Source: Candidatus Saccharimonadota bacterium
GTDB taxonomy: Bacteria; Patescibacteriota; Saccharimonadia; Saccharimonadales; Saccharimonadaceae
Assembly (NCBI GenBank): GCA_017524405.1
Contig: JAFWSJ010000015.1
Span: 140,921-204,920, forward strand
Length of the DNA: 64,000 bases
Direction of reading: 5' to 3'
Below the pieces are notes generated by a model that was not told where the DNA came from, did no database searches, and saw only the letters and a list, made by a program, of their open reading frames with translations. Below are positions 47,163 through 56,080 of this stretch, in pieces (positions within the stretch are counted from its first letter, which is position 1; the number at the start of each line of letters is the position of its first letter). A program made the position numbers and the translations under genes.

Positions 47163-50100
47163 AAAAATAATAGGACTAGTCGTTGGTTCGTTCGCTGCAG
47201 CTGCTGTGCTCATCGTCACTTTGACTACGGGGGGCGCCAGAGCTGATTCTTCCGGGTACGACAGAAACCTAATCACAACAAAAGCTATGCTGCAGGGCGT
47301 ACGCTTTGCCGTAGAGTATGGCGATGCGGACGATAGGGATCCGAAATACTTCAACTCATTTTCGAACCTAAGCGCATTTACGGATGCGGCATCGTTAATC
47401 AATACGGGCAGTATTTACGCCGACAAAAAACAAACTATCCCTCTTCCGGGAGTTGCTGGAGGTGACGGGTTATATCACAACAACAAGACCGCAGTAGATG
47501 GCGTCCCTAGGCTCATTATTAATGATATTTTCTTGGGGAATAGCGAAACGAGCAGCATTTTTAGCCGCACTAAAAATCCGATCAGCGCGACCCATATTGA
47601 GTGGAGTGACAAATATCTTACGGAAAAACTGGCATACAAAAAAACGGACGGCAAAGTGTCTAAGTCGTGTTTTAGATTTAAAGTGGACGTGACTTGGAAG
47701 GGGAAAATGACGAAACCGGGCGGGTATTATCCGTCTTTTCCGGTCGCTAAATACGAACACGCGGTATTTGATTCTAGCTGGAGCTTAACGGAGCCGCGCT
47801 ATACGGCGCAGATATGCGCTCTGATCGACAGTTCCACTCGCTTCGTAGACAGCCTTGAAGTGTTTGGCGTGAACCACAAGGCCGACAACTACGACGCCGA
47901 TTATTCTGCGAAATGGAGAGCCGGTTCGTGGACTGATGGCAACCCGAACAATGTTCTTTTAAACCCCTTTACGCTAAATTTTGAGGTTGGCCCTTCGATG
48001 GACAGCATGTGGTCATGGAATGTGATTGTTGGGACTGACTTAGGCGACCTAGGGACGCCATACGCCGATTTTAGCGTTCCGTCTTTTTCGAATAATAAAG
48101 GCAACAACGTATTTAAGCTTGACGAATCCGCTAAGACGATCGAGGTATCTCGCGGAGTGCCAGTTTCATATCAATTCAAGCTGATAGGTGATTTTAAAAA
48201 CGATCTTTTGAATGCTATCAATAGTGGCGCTGCAACCCGGACCGGCGCAACCATGCCATCTGTTGGGTCCAGGGCTAAAGCAAGTGGATACCTTGTGTTT
48301 TCGGCCCCGTATAAATGTACAGAGAAGCCTCAATGGAATTCGTCACCGGAGTATTTTAACGGAAACTATGTGGCTATCTGCCATACCGGATACGGCGCAA
48401 ACTTTGCCGAGCAGGTGTCTACTAGCACGGCCATAATTGAAGAAACCCAAAGGGAGGTTGGGGATGGTTCCTATACGGCTCCTGCAAGCTCAGACAAATA
48501 TAAAGTTGTGGCAGGGCTCACCGGATACACCGGCGATCTTGGCGATAGCGCTAAGGTCAAACAGTGGGCGGTAGAGCATGCATATCTGACGAAGAGCGAG
48601 CAGATATCCCTCTACATGGACTATCTTAATAACGAAAAAATGCTGAACGGCATCGTCAAATGCGGCATTGATGGGGCAAACGGTGCGTATGGGGAGCCGA
48701 TTAAATGGTTCGAGCCCGGAAAGACCACATTAACGAAAGGCTGCTACGTTACGAACCAAACTGGCACCATGAAATTTAATAGTGTTGTGGATAATGGCGC
48801 GATAGAATATCCTTCCAATGCCTACAAGTTTGCGGGATCATTTATTGGCGCGGGCACAATAGACCTTCAAGGACTTATGGAGTTCTTCAGAGATTTGCCA
48901 GACAATACTGTGCTAGATTTTCCGTCGGACTCTGCTAGCAATACTACGCCAACGCCAGGCGAGGGTAGCGAACCTGGAGATGGCGATCTTGGCGAAGCAG
49001 AGAAGGACTGCTATAACTCTGCTGGCAGCTCAAACTGGATCGCGTGTCCAATTATCGAGAACGGTACCTCCGCTTCGACGGTCATGTATAGCTTCATTGA
49101 AAACATGCTTCAGGTCAACACGAAGCTATTCAGTACTGATGGCAAAGTAAACGGCACATTCGATGCATGGGGCAGCTTCCGCAATATCGCAAATATTGTG
49201 TTCATCATTATCTTCATAATTGTTATCATTTCTCAGGTAACCGGCGTCGGAATTGATAACTACGGCATCAAGAAAATACTTCCAAAACTTATTCTCGGCG
49301 CATTGCTCGTGAACATATCATTCTTCGTTTGCCAGGCGTCTGTCGACGTTGCCAACATTGCCGGTGGCGGGATTAAGAAAATGCTCGATGGCATTACGCA
49401 CGATATGGTTGGCAGTCAAGAAATAAAGTTTGCCTTCGATCAGGCTAAGACCGTAAAGACGGCGACTGGCGTCGGCGCCGCCGCTCTACTCGTGGCAATT
49501 GTCGCAGCCGCTTGGCATTTCTCCGGCGGGTCCATCCTTGTCCCGATTCTTCTGGGCGTCATCGGCATTATCATCGGTATCATTTTCCTCCTCATTCTCC
49601 TTGCGGTTCGCCAAGGGTTGGCGGTTATCCTCGTCGTAATATCTCCGTTGGCATTCATTGCCTACATGCTGCCAAATACGAAGGGGCTGTTTAGCAAGTG
49701 GATAAAAGTATTCTCGGCGACCCTTCTAGCCTACCCAATGTGTAGCTTGGTTGTCTATGGCGGGCAGATGGTTTCTACTATCCTTCTTCTTGCTGCAAGC
49801 GATGGTGCGGTCACGAACTTCGCGCTCGCCCTGACTGCCGCCATCCTTTCTATCGCTCCAGTATTCTTTATTCCGTCACTCATCATGAAATCTATGAGCG
49901 GCATCTCGACAGTCGCTAATGGCCTTAAGTCTCGTGCCACTAGCCTCGGCAAGGGCGCCTTTGATCGCAGTCACACGGCCGAAAACATGCGTAATGTCGC
50001 TGCTGCTAAGAAGGAACAAATGAATGTGCGCAGGGCACAAAGTACTATTGATCGTCTCAAAGGACGCAATAATCTTAACACTGGCGAAAGGGCGCGTTTG

Positions 50101-51075
50101 CGCACAGCACAAAACGTCAAGGACTCGTATCTCAAAAAGAATGCTGATCTTTATGGCGGCATGACAAAGACTATGGGCAAGAAGGCTTTGGCGGATATGG
50201 GTAGAGACGCATTCAATGGCGGTTATGATGCAGAAAAATTCGACGCAGCCGTCGCCCAGCTATTCGCGACGGGGAACGACGATGAAGCCTTCGCCCTTAT
50301 CGACGAAGTCTCTAGCAACACTGCGTTTATGGATAACCCGGAGCAACTAGAGAAGTTCAAGACCACCCTCGCAACTCGTGGCGGGACAATTGGGAAGGCT
50401 TACGCTAAGGTGCTCGGCAGTAATGACGACCATATGAGCTTTGCGACCGCAATGGGCAACGGCGCAATGGGCAAGGCCTTCTCGGGAATGGGAGCTAATG
50501 TATTGGCCGGAATGACGAAAGATGAAATGGGCTTCCTTGCTAGCAAAACGAAAGACGACAGTGGCAATGATGTCAATCGCTTCAATCTCTCCTCTATGTT
50601 TAACGCCGAGCAATTGGCCACCGCTGCGGCAACTCATACGTCGGGTAAGGCCGAAGAGAAGTTTAATGAGCTTCTCGGTGGCGTGAGTAACGCCGATAGG
50701 GACGGCGCGAGATCGAAGCTCTCTGCTGAGCAGTGGGCTAAGGTGAGTGCGCTGACTCTCAACAGCCTATTCTCCGATGGTAGCGGCAATGTTGACACCG
50801 CTGGGCTTGACGCCTTTAATGATAAAATGGCGCAGAGCATCGTCAATAGCGGCGATGGCGAGCTGATGTCTACTATTAGCGGCGAGAAGCAAAAAGCCGC
50901 AATCCGGCAGATTAATGATGCAAAAGCTGCCGCCGCTGCCGCAAAAACCAAGGCAGAATTGCAGGCTCGCGACAGCCAGCAGCGCTTCCAGCAGAACATG
51001 GCGCGGGCTGTGAATGAGATTAAAGATAATATGAAACGACCGCCAGAAACCTTCAGCGACGGCGGAGGAATCTAG
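47152..51075 (+). CDS. Giant VirB6/TrbL-like protein, secretion module copy 2
   Basis: 1307 aa, SD AGGAG 4 nt before ATG. Signal segment about 5-25, ectodomain about 30-620 clearly diverged from copy 1 but with shared blocks (YLTKSEQISLYMDYL, YGEPIKWFEPG), a near-identical polytopic core (about 670-915), and the same cytoplasmic layout (HTAENMRNVAAAKKE, ATAAATHTSGKAEEKFNELL) ending PPETFSDGGGI. Like copy 1, probably a T4SS channel component. Confidence 0.75.
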   Translation: MRNKKIIGLVVGSFAAAAVLIVTLTTGGARADSSGYDRNLITTKAMLQGVRFAVEYGDADDRDPKYFNSFSNLSAFTDAASLINTGSIYADKKQTIPLPGVAGGDGLYHNNKTAVDGVPRLIINDIFLGNSETSSIFSRTKNPISATHIEWSDKYLTEKLAYKKTDGKVSKSCFRFKVDVTWKGKMTKPGGYYPSFPVAKYEHAVFDSSWSLTEPRYTAQICALIDSSTRFVDSLEVFGVNHKADNYDADYSAKWRAGSWTDGNPNNVLLNPFTLNFEVGPSMDSMWSWNVIVGTDLGDLGTPYADFSVPSFSNNKGNNVFKLDESAKTIEVSRGVPVSYQFKLIGDFKNDLLNAINSGAATRTGATMPSVGSRAKASGYLVFSAPYKCTEKPQWNSSPEYFNGNYVAICHTGYGANFAEQVSTSTAIIEETQREVGDGSYTAPASSDKYKVVAGLTGYTGDLGDSAKVKQWAVEHAYLTKSEQISLYMDYLNNEKMLNGIVKCGIDGANGAYGEPIKWFEPGKTTLTKGCYVTNQTGTMKFNSVVDNGAIEYPSNAYKFAGSFIGAGTIDLQGLMEFFRDLPDNTVLDFPSDSASNTTPTPGEGSEPGDGDLGEAEKDCYNSAGSSNWIACPIIENGTSASTVMYSFIENMLQVNTKLFSTDGKVNGTFDAWGSFRNIANIVFIIIFIIVIISQVTGVGIDNYGIKKILPKLILGALLVNISFFVCQASVDVANIAGGGIKKMLDGITHDMVGSQEIKFAFDQAKTVKTATGVGAAALLVAIVAAAWHFSGGSILVPILLGVIGIIIGIIFLLILLAVRQGLAVILVVISPLAFIAYMLPNTKGLFSKWIKVFSATLLAYPMCSLVVYGGQMVSTILLLAASDGAVTNFALALTAAILSIAPVFFIPSLIMKSMSGISTVANGLKSRATSLGKGAFDRSHTAENMRNVAAAKKEQMNVRRAQSTIDRLKGRNNLNTGERARLRTAQNVKDSYLKKNADLYGGMTKTMGKKALADMGRDAFNGGYDAEKFDAAVAQLFATGNDDEAFALIDEVSSNTAFMDNPEQLEKFKTTLATRGGTIGKAYAKVLGSNDDHMSFATAMGNGAMGKAFSGMGANVLAGMTKDEMGFLASKTKDDSGNDVNRFNLSSMFNAEQLATAAATHTSGKAEEKFNELLGGVSNADRDGARSKLSAEQWAKVSALTLNSLFSDGSGNVDTAGLDAFNDKMAQSIVNSGDGELMSTISGEKQKAAIRQINDAKAAAAAAKTKAELQARDSQQRFQQNMARAVNEIKDNMKRPPETFSDGGGI

Positions 51076-51094
51076 CCAATCTCGCAACCAATAT

Positions 51095-51123
51095 AATAAC
51101 CGCCCACCGGGCGGTTATTTAAA
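51095..51123. terminator. Terminator, module copy 2 / folD
   Basis: AATAACCGCCC-ACC-GGGCGGTTATT 11-bp stem with a T-rich end; folD converges 8 nt further on. Confidence 0.85.
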
Positions 51124-51130
51124 ACTCTAA

Positions 51131-51910
51131 TTATTCTCCGCAAGCTCGAATCACGTTTTCGAAGAGCATTGCCACTGTGAGCGGACCGACGCCGCCAATG
51201 CGTGGGGTGATCGTGAGATCGTCGCGCGATTCACGCACCTCGTCGGAGATATCGCCGACGATCACGCCGTTTTCGCTGGCCGTGCCAGCGTCAACAACAA
51301 CCGCGCCCTGCTTTAGAAGGGAAGGCTGGATGAGGCTTGGTACGCCAGTCGCCGTCACAATTACGTCATAATCAATCAACTTAGATAAATCATCGCCGCG
51401 GTGGAACATCGTCACGTCATAACCGCTATCCGTCCACATTTTTAGCAGCGGCGCGCCAACGAGCTTCCCGCGCCCGACAATTGCGAGTTTGAGGGAAGGG
51501 AGCTCGACGTTGTAGCCGGTGAGCAACCAATGAATCGCCATCGCAGTTGCCGTATCGCGTTCGCCGCGAAGACCATCTACATCTTTCTCGTTTGGGATTA
51601 ATTGTAGAATGTTCTCATCGCATTCTGTAAGAGGGAGCTGTACGATAATCCCGGAAACAGACGGATCTTTGGCTGCAGCGGAAACCTCATCGGCGGCATT
51701 CTCGGCGTTGATCTTACGCGTTTCGACATCGACCTTGATGTCTGCGCCGTATTGCTCCTTGAGGGCAATATATTTCAAAATCACCGGATTATCATTATCA
51801 TAAAAAATCACGAGTTTGGGGAAGTGCTTGATTGCGCGAAGATGCCTGACTTGATGCGCCTGGCGCTCCTTGATGTAGCCGGCGAGCTCGCGGCCATTTA
51901 ATTCTTTCAT
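51131..51910 (-). CDS. folD: Methylenetetrahydrofolate dehydrogenase/cyclohydrolase FolD
   Basis: 259 aa, shorter than the usual 280-300. KYIALKEQYG holds the catalytic Tyr and Lys, GIIVQLPL the folate site, VGRGKLVGAPLLKMW the Rossmann loop (Ser of the usual GRS is Gly), and PRIGGVGPLTVAML the C-terminal motif. The early segment DNDNPVILKYIALK lacks the usual GxxxAS. It interconverts methylene- and formyl-THF. Overlaps murB by 4 nt (ATGA), so coupled. Confidence 0.9.
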   Translation of the reverse strand: MKELNGRELAGYIKERQAHQVRHLRAIKHFPKLVIFYDNDNPVILKYIALKEQYGADIKVDVETRKINAENAADEVSAAAKDPSVSGIIVQLPLTECDENILQLIPNEKDVDGLRGERDTATAMAIHWLLTGYNVELPSLKLAIVGRGKLVGAPLLKMWTDSGYDVTMFHRGDDLSKLIDYDVIVTATGVPSLIQPSLLKQGAVVVDAGTASENGVIVGDISDEVRESRDDLTITPRIGGVGPLTVAMLFENVIRACGE

Positions 51911-52923
51911 TCGCCGAGCTCCATTGGCTCCTGCTCGAGTGTATAGCCAAACTTTTCGCGTACGATGCGGATGATTTCTTCGCGTGCTGCAGCGAGATCT
52001 GCGTAATCGCGAGCAGATTCATTAATGAGGACTAGGGAAGCCTTGTCGGAAACGCGCATGCCATGGAAAACTTGGCCCTTGAGGCCAGCATGTTCGATGA
52101 GCCAGCCGGACGGGATCTTGCCGCCGTCCCATACTGGGATACCGCGCGCTTTCGCTGCTTCGATTTCTTCGTCGGAAGTGAGATAAACATTCTTAAAGAA
52201 GCTACCGCTGCTGGCAATCATTGCTGGATCCGGCAACTTTGCTGCGCGGATTTCACAAACGGCATGGCGAATCATTTCTGGCGTGTACTCGGTGACGCCG
52301 TGTTCGTCGAGCCAAGCCTGTAGAGAATTATAGAATGGTGGTTCCATCTTGTCGTGGTTGAGTCGCACGACGACTTTCGTGATGAAGTATCTGCCGACCT
52401 TATCGCCGCTATTGAAGATACTATGGCGATAGCTGAGGTCCATATCGTAAACCGGAATATCTACGAACTCTTCGAGCAGCTGATCATAGGCGCGCACGAG
52501 AACCAAACTCTGCGCAATATCCTGGCCATAGGCGCCGACATTCTGCACCGGTGCTGCGCCGACCGTGCCTGGGATTGCGCTGAGCGCTTCAATGCCGTGC
52601 CAACCACGGGCGACCGAATAGGCCACAAAATCGTCAAGCAATTCGCCGCTGTTCGCAAATAACTCAATCGTTCCATCGCGTTCTTCGTCGTATACACCCA
52701 TCCCCATGATTTTATTAACAAGAATCACGCCATCAAAGCCGCCGTCGCGCCCAATAATGTTGCTGCCAGAACCTAAAACATAAACTGGCAATTCTTTGTC
52801 GTCAGCAAAAGCATAGGCCGGCTCAACTTCATCCTCGTTCGTGATCTCGATCACGTAGCGAGCGTTGCCGCCAAGGCGCATTGTCGTTAATTCAGAAATT
52901 GGAACGTTTTCGCGAATATTCAT
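51907..52923 (-). CDS. murB: UDP-N-acetylenolpyruvoylglucosamine reductase MurB
   Basis: 338 aa. FAD-binding VLGSGSNIIGRDGGFDG, IEALSAIPGTVGAAPVQNVGAYGQ, the catalytic-type Ser in ASSGSFFKNV and IPSGWLIEHAGLKG. The layout, including the YRHSIFNS Tyr loop, is type I (E. coli-like). It makes UDP-MurNAc. Minus-strand TGGTAAAAT ends 6 nt before the ATG (leaderless). First gene of murB-folD. Confidence 0.95.
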   Translation of the reverse strand: MNIRENVPISELTTMRLGGNARYVIEITNEDEVEPAYAFADDKELPVYVLGSGSNIIGRDGGFDGVILVNKIMGMGVYDEERDGTIELFANSGELLDDFVAYSVARGWHGIEALSAIPGTVGAAPVQNVGAYGQDIAQSLVLVRAYDQLLEEFVDIPVYDMDLSYRHSIFNSGDKVGRYFITKVVVRLNHDKMEPPFYNSLQAWLDEHGVTEYTPEMIRHAVCEIRAAKLPDPAMIASSGSFFKNVYLTSDEEIEAAKARGIPVWDGGKIPSGWLIEHAGLKGQVFHGMRVSDKASLVLINESARDYADLAAAREEIIRIVREKFGYTLEQEPMELGE

Positions 52924-52955
52924 ATCTGTATTTTACCATAAAAAGGGGTCTAAAA

Positions 52956-53031
52956 TGGTACACCCGGCGGGAGTCGAACCCACGACACCTGGTACCGGAA
53001 ACCAGTGCTCTATCCACTGAGCTACGGGTGC
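52956..53031 (-). tRNA. tRNA-Arg(CCG)
   Basis: 76 nt. Acceptor GCACCCG/CGGGTGT, anticodon stem CTGGT/ACCAG, loop TTCCGGT (CCG), encoded CCA. TATAAT on the minus strand at about 53046-53041. Head to head with tRNA-Arg(TCG). Confidence 0.95.
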
Positions 53032-53116
53032 GCTTAAAGCCTATTATAACAGATAGAGCAGTGTAAAAACAAATATTTCACAACAAACCGGCAAAAAGTC
53101 AAGCAAAGGGAAGTGA

Positions 53117-53122
53117 TATAAT
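53117..53122 (+). promoter_or_regulatory. tRNA-Arg(TCG) promoter
   Basis: TATAAT preceded by TGA, ending 8 nt before the tRNA 5' end; the primary transcript may need no 5' trimming. Confidence 0.7.
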
Positions 53123-53130
53123 ATTTTCAT

Positions 53131-53207
53131 GCACCCGTAGCTCAGTGGATTAGAGCGCCTGTCTTCGGAACAGGAAGTCGTGAGTTCGAATCTCTCCGGG
53201 TGTACCA
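53131..53207 (+). tRNA. tRNA-Arg(UCG)
   Basis: 77 nt. Acceptor GCACCCG/CGGGTGT, anticodon stem CCTGT/ACAGG, loop CTTCGGA (TCG), encoded CCA. Its first 20 bases equal those of tRNA-Arg(CCG). Confidence 0.95.
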
Positions 53208-53217
53208 GGAACTATAT

Positions 53218-53925
53218 ATGAAAAACATTCTCGAAGTAAAAAATCTCACCAAAACTTACGGCCGCGGCGATAGCCTCGTGAAGGCCGTAGACGACGTCAG
53301 TTTAACTATCAAAGAAGGCGAATTTGTTGCCATTATCGGCGCGAGTGGTTCGGGGAAGTCGACTCTCCTTCACCTCATCGGCGGCGTCGATCGTCCGGAC
53401 GAAAAGAAGAAGTCTGAGATTATTATCGACGGCACCGACATTACGAAGCTGAACGATAATAAGCTTGCCCTCTTCCGCCGCGATCATATCGGCATTATTT
53501 ATCAGTTTTATAATCTCATCCCGGTCTTGACCGTAAAAGAGAATATTACCCTGCCGGCCGACCTCGCAAAGAGGGATATCGACGAGAACTATTTGAAAGA
53601 TCTTATTAAGAATCTCGGTCTCACTGACCGCGAGAATCATCTCCCGAACCAGCTTTCCGGTGGCCAGCAGCAGCGCACCGCTATCGGCCGCGCACTTTAT
53701 GGCCGCCCAGACCTCATCCTTGCGGATGAACCGACGGGGAACTTGGATTCAAAAGCTGGCCAAGAAATCGTGAAGCTTCTAAAGCTCGCCAATGAAAAGT
53801 ATCATCAGACAATTATTCTCGTCACGCACGATCTCGAAATCGCCAAGCAGGCCAGCCGCATCATTACGGTAGCCGACGGCAAGATTGTTTCTGACAAGGG
53901 AACTCGTAATGCGCGTTCTAAGTAG
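53218..53925 (+). CDS. ABC transporter ATP-binding protein (MacB/LolD type)
   Basis: 235 aa from ATG 53218. Walker A IGASGSGKSTLLHLI, Q-loop YQFYNLIPVLTV, signature LSGGQQQRTAIGRAL, Walker B LILADEPTGNLDS and the THD switch His. The FtsX-type permease follows and overlaps by 17 nt. The gene begins 10 nt after tRNA-Arg(TCG); no separate promoter is seen, and the only SD-like bases (AGGA) are joined to the tRNA CCA end. Exporter or mechanotransmission complex; substrate unknown. Confidence 0.93.
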   Translation: MKNILEVKNLTKTYGRGDSLVKAVDDVSLTIKEGEFVAIIGASGSGKSTLLHLIGGVDRPDEKKKSEIIIDGTDITKLNDNKLALFRRDHIGIIYQFYNLIPVLTVKENITLPADLAKRDIDENYLKDLIKNLGLTDRENHLPNQLSGGQQQRTAIGRALYGRPDLILADEPTGNLDSKAGQEIVKLLKLANEKYHQTIILVTHDLEIAKQASRIITVADGKIVSDKGTRNARSK

Positions 53926-56080
53926 ACTAACGCTCCAAAATATTCGCAGCAATTTAAAGCGCAGCATCGTCACAATGTTGGGCGTTGCCCTTTCCTCTGC
54001 CCTGATTTTTACTATCATCGCTATCCCAATTAGCTACTTCGAAAGCATGAAGAGCTACGAGCGCGCCGAATATGGCGACTTCCACGAATCGTTTGATCCG
54101 GTTCCTGGCGATAAGGTTCATATCGTAGAAGAAGCCGTCGGTGTCGAGAGCGTGTACTATGCCGAGGAAATCTCATTCACGCCAGCAACGGCATATTTGG
54201 AGGGCAGCGACCAGCCGATTCCGGCCAAGCTCTATACGCGCCTTGATTCCCTAAGCGACGAGCAGCGAACTGCCGACCATTCGTTTATTGTCTTTGTGCG
54301 CTACACGAAACCGAAACGCAATATTCGCTTCGGCAAAGACATCATGTATGCTTTTGAAGACGAAGGCATGGAAGGTATCACTAGCCGCAAGCATACTGCG
54401 CTTCTGCGCTATGATGGCGACGTCGACTATAATACGACGACTATCATTACTTGTCTCGGCGCGCTCATCGTCGGCGTTGTTGCGATTGCGAGTATTTTCA
54501 CTATTCGTAATTCATTCAATATCTCAACTACGGAGCGCATCCATGAATTTGGCATGCTCAGTTCCCTCGGCGCGACGCCACGTCAAATCCGTCGTTCGGT
54601 TATTCTTGAGGCATTGTATATCGGGGCGATTGCGATTCCAGTTGGCATCGTCCTCGGTATCGTGGCGACATTATTATTGCTGCTAGCATCGAATTCCCTA
54701 CTAGGTCTCGAAGACATCGTCATGCGCTTTGCTTCGCCATGGTGGCTCTATGCGGGCGTCGTGCTACTTGGAATTATTATCGTCTGGCTCGCTAGCGCTT
54801 CCGCCGCGATTCGCGCTAGCCGCCTCTCCCCTATCGAAGCCATTCGCAGCACGCAGGACATCAAAATCAAATCAAAGAAGCTGAAGACTAGCCGTTTCTT
54901 ATCGAACTACTTTGGTGTCGGTGGCGTCATTGCGAGCAAAAACTTGAAGCGCAGCCGTCAGAAGTATCGCACAACGGTCATTTCGATTGTCGTGAGCGTC
55001 GCGGTTTTTGTTGGTCTGTCGAGCTTCGTCATTGATGGCCAACGTATCGTGAAGGCATTCTTGCCGGACTTTGGCGCGAATTACATCGTCAGTGGTGGTA
55101 GCGTCGAAGAATATAAAGAACTCGCGGAAAAATTCCATCTCGATGATTATGTCATTCAGCGCAGTGTCCGCACATCTGGCTCGACCCTCGCTATTACTCT
55201 CTCGGACAACTACTTTGAAAAATATGCCCGCTCGGTCGGAATTTATGGCGATTACGAGCATGCCGTGATTTTGAATAGTTACGTCACGATTACGCATAGT
55301 AATGGCGCACAGACCGTTAAGAATGTTCTCGACTATAACGCGGGCGATAATTATACGCTCAAAATGTATAAAGAATCCGGCGAACCGGACCTTGCTGAGC
55401 TCCCGCTCACAATCACGAAAGTGACCGACAAACGTCCAATGGGTATCGAGGCGAACGATTATCCGACCTTCTTCATTTCGGAAAGCTACTATGAGAAAGA
55501 GAAGTTATACTTCGACGAGTATAGTGACTATCTCTTCGCGAATCCTGGAGATGCTGCGGCAGGCATCTCGGCCTACTTGGTTGAACGCATGGATACTTCT
55601 GAAGGTGCTGATCGCCAAATGTATGGACTCGACGTCGGTTCCGTACGCGAGATGACAAATAACTTCATTCTGCTCGCCGCAATCTTCATGTATGGCTTCA
55701 TTGCAGTCGTCGCGCTCATTGGCGTCACGAATATCTTCAATACGATTTACACCAACATCCATTTGCGCGCAAAGGAATTCGCGATGCTCAAGTCCGTCGG
55801 TATGACCGATCAGGAATTCCATCGTATGATTTGGCTCGAGAGCATCCTGTATACGCTCCGTGCCCTGCTGATTGGCTTGCCACTCGGCATCCTCATCTCC
55901 TATGGCGTGCATACTTTGCTCGTCAATGGCGGCGTAACTTTACCGTACGAATTGCCGCTAATTCCGATTATCATCTCAGTGCTCGTTGTCGCGCTGCTCA
56001 TCTCGGTTATCATGCATTACTCGGTCAACCAAGTAAGCCGTCAAAATATTATCGAGACGATTAGAAAAGATACTATTTAA
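53909..56080 (+). CDS. FtsX/MacB-type ABC permease
   Basis: 723 aa from ATG 53909, with AAGGGA upstream. About eight membrane helices in two FtsX units: one at N-terminus plus about 185-310 (FNISTTERIHEFGMLSSLGA), and one after a central helix (about 363) with the last three at about 590-715 (LRAKEFAMLKSVGMTDQEFH). Large ectodomains at about 45-170 and 390-580. Works with the preceding ATPase. Substrates of this class include lipoproteins, peptides and peptidoglycan-hydrolase control. Confidence 0.88.
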   Translation: MRVLSRLTLQNIRSNLKRSIVTMLGVALSSALIFTIIAIPISYFESMKSYERAEYGDFHESFDPVPGDKVHIVEEAVGVESVYYAEEISFTPATAYLEGSDQPIPAKLYTRLDSLSDEQRTADHSFIVFVRYTKPKRNIRFGKDIMYAFEDEGMEGITSRKHTALLRYDGDVDYNTTTIITCLGALIVGVVAIASIFTIRNSFNISTTERIHEFGMLSSLGATPRQIRRSVILEALYIGAIAIPVGIVLGIVATLLLLLASNSLLGLEDIVMRFASPWWLYAGVVLLGIIIVWLASASAAIRASRLSPIEAIRSTQDIKIKSKKLKTSRFLSNYFGVGGVIASKNLKRSRQKYRTTVISIVVSVAVFVGLSSFVIDGQRIVKAFLPDFGANYIVSGGSVEEYKELAEKFHLDDYVIQRSVRTSGSTLAITLSDNYFEKYARSVGIYGDYEHAVILNSYVTITHSNGAQTVKNVLDYNAGDNYTLKMYKESGEPDLAELPLTITKVTDKRPMGIEANDYPTFFISESYYEKEKLYFDEYSDYLFANPGDAAAGISAYLVERMDTSEGADRQMYGLDVGSVREMTNNFILLAAIFMYGFIAVVALIGVTNIFNTIYTNIHLRAKEFAMLKSVGMTDQEFHRMIWLESILYTLRALLIGLPLGILISYGVHTLLVNGGVTLPYELPLIPIIISVLVVALLISVIMHYSVNQVSRQNIIETIRKDTI

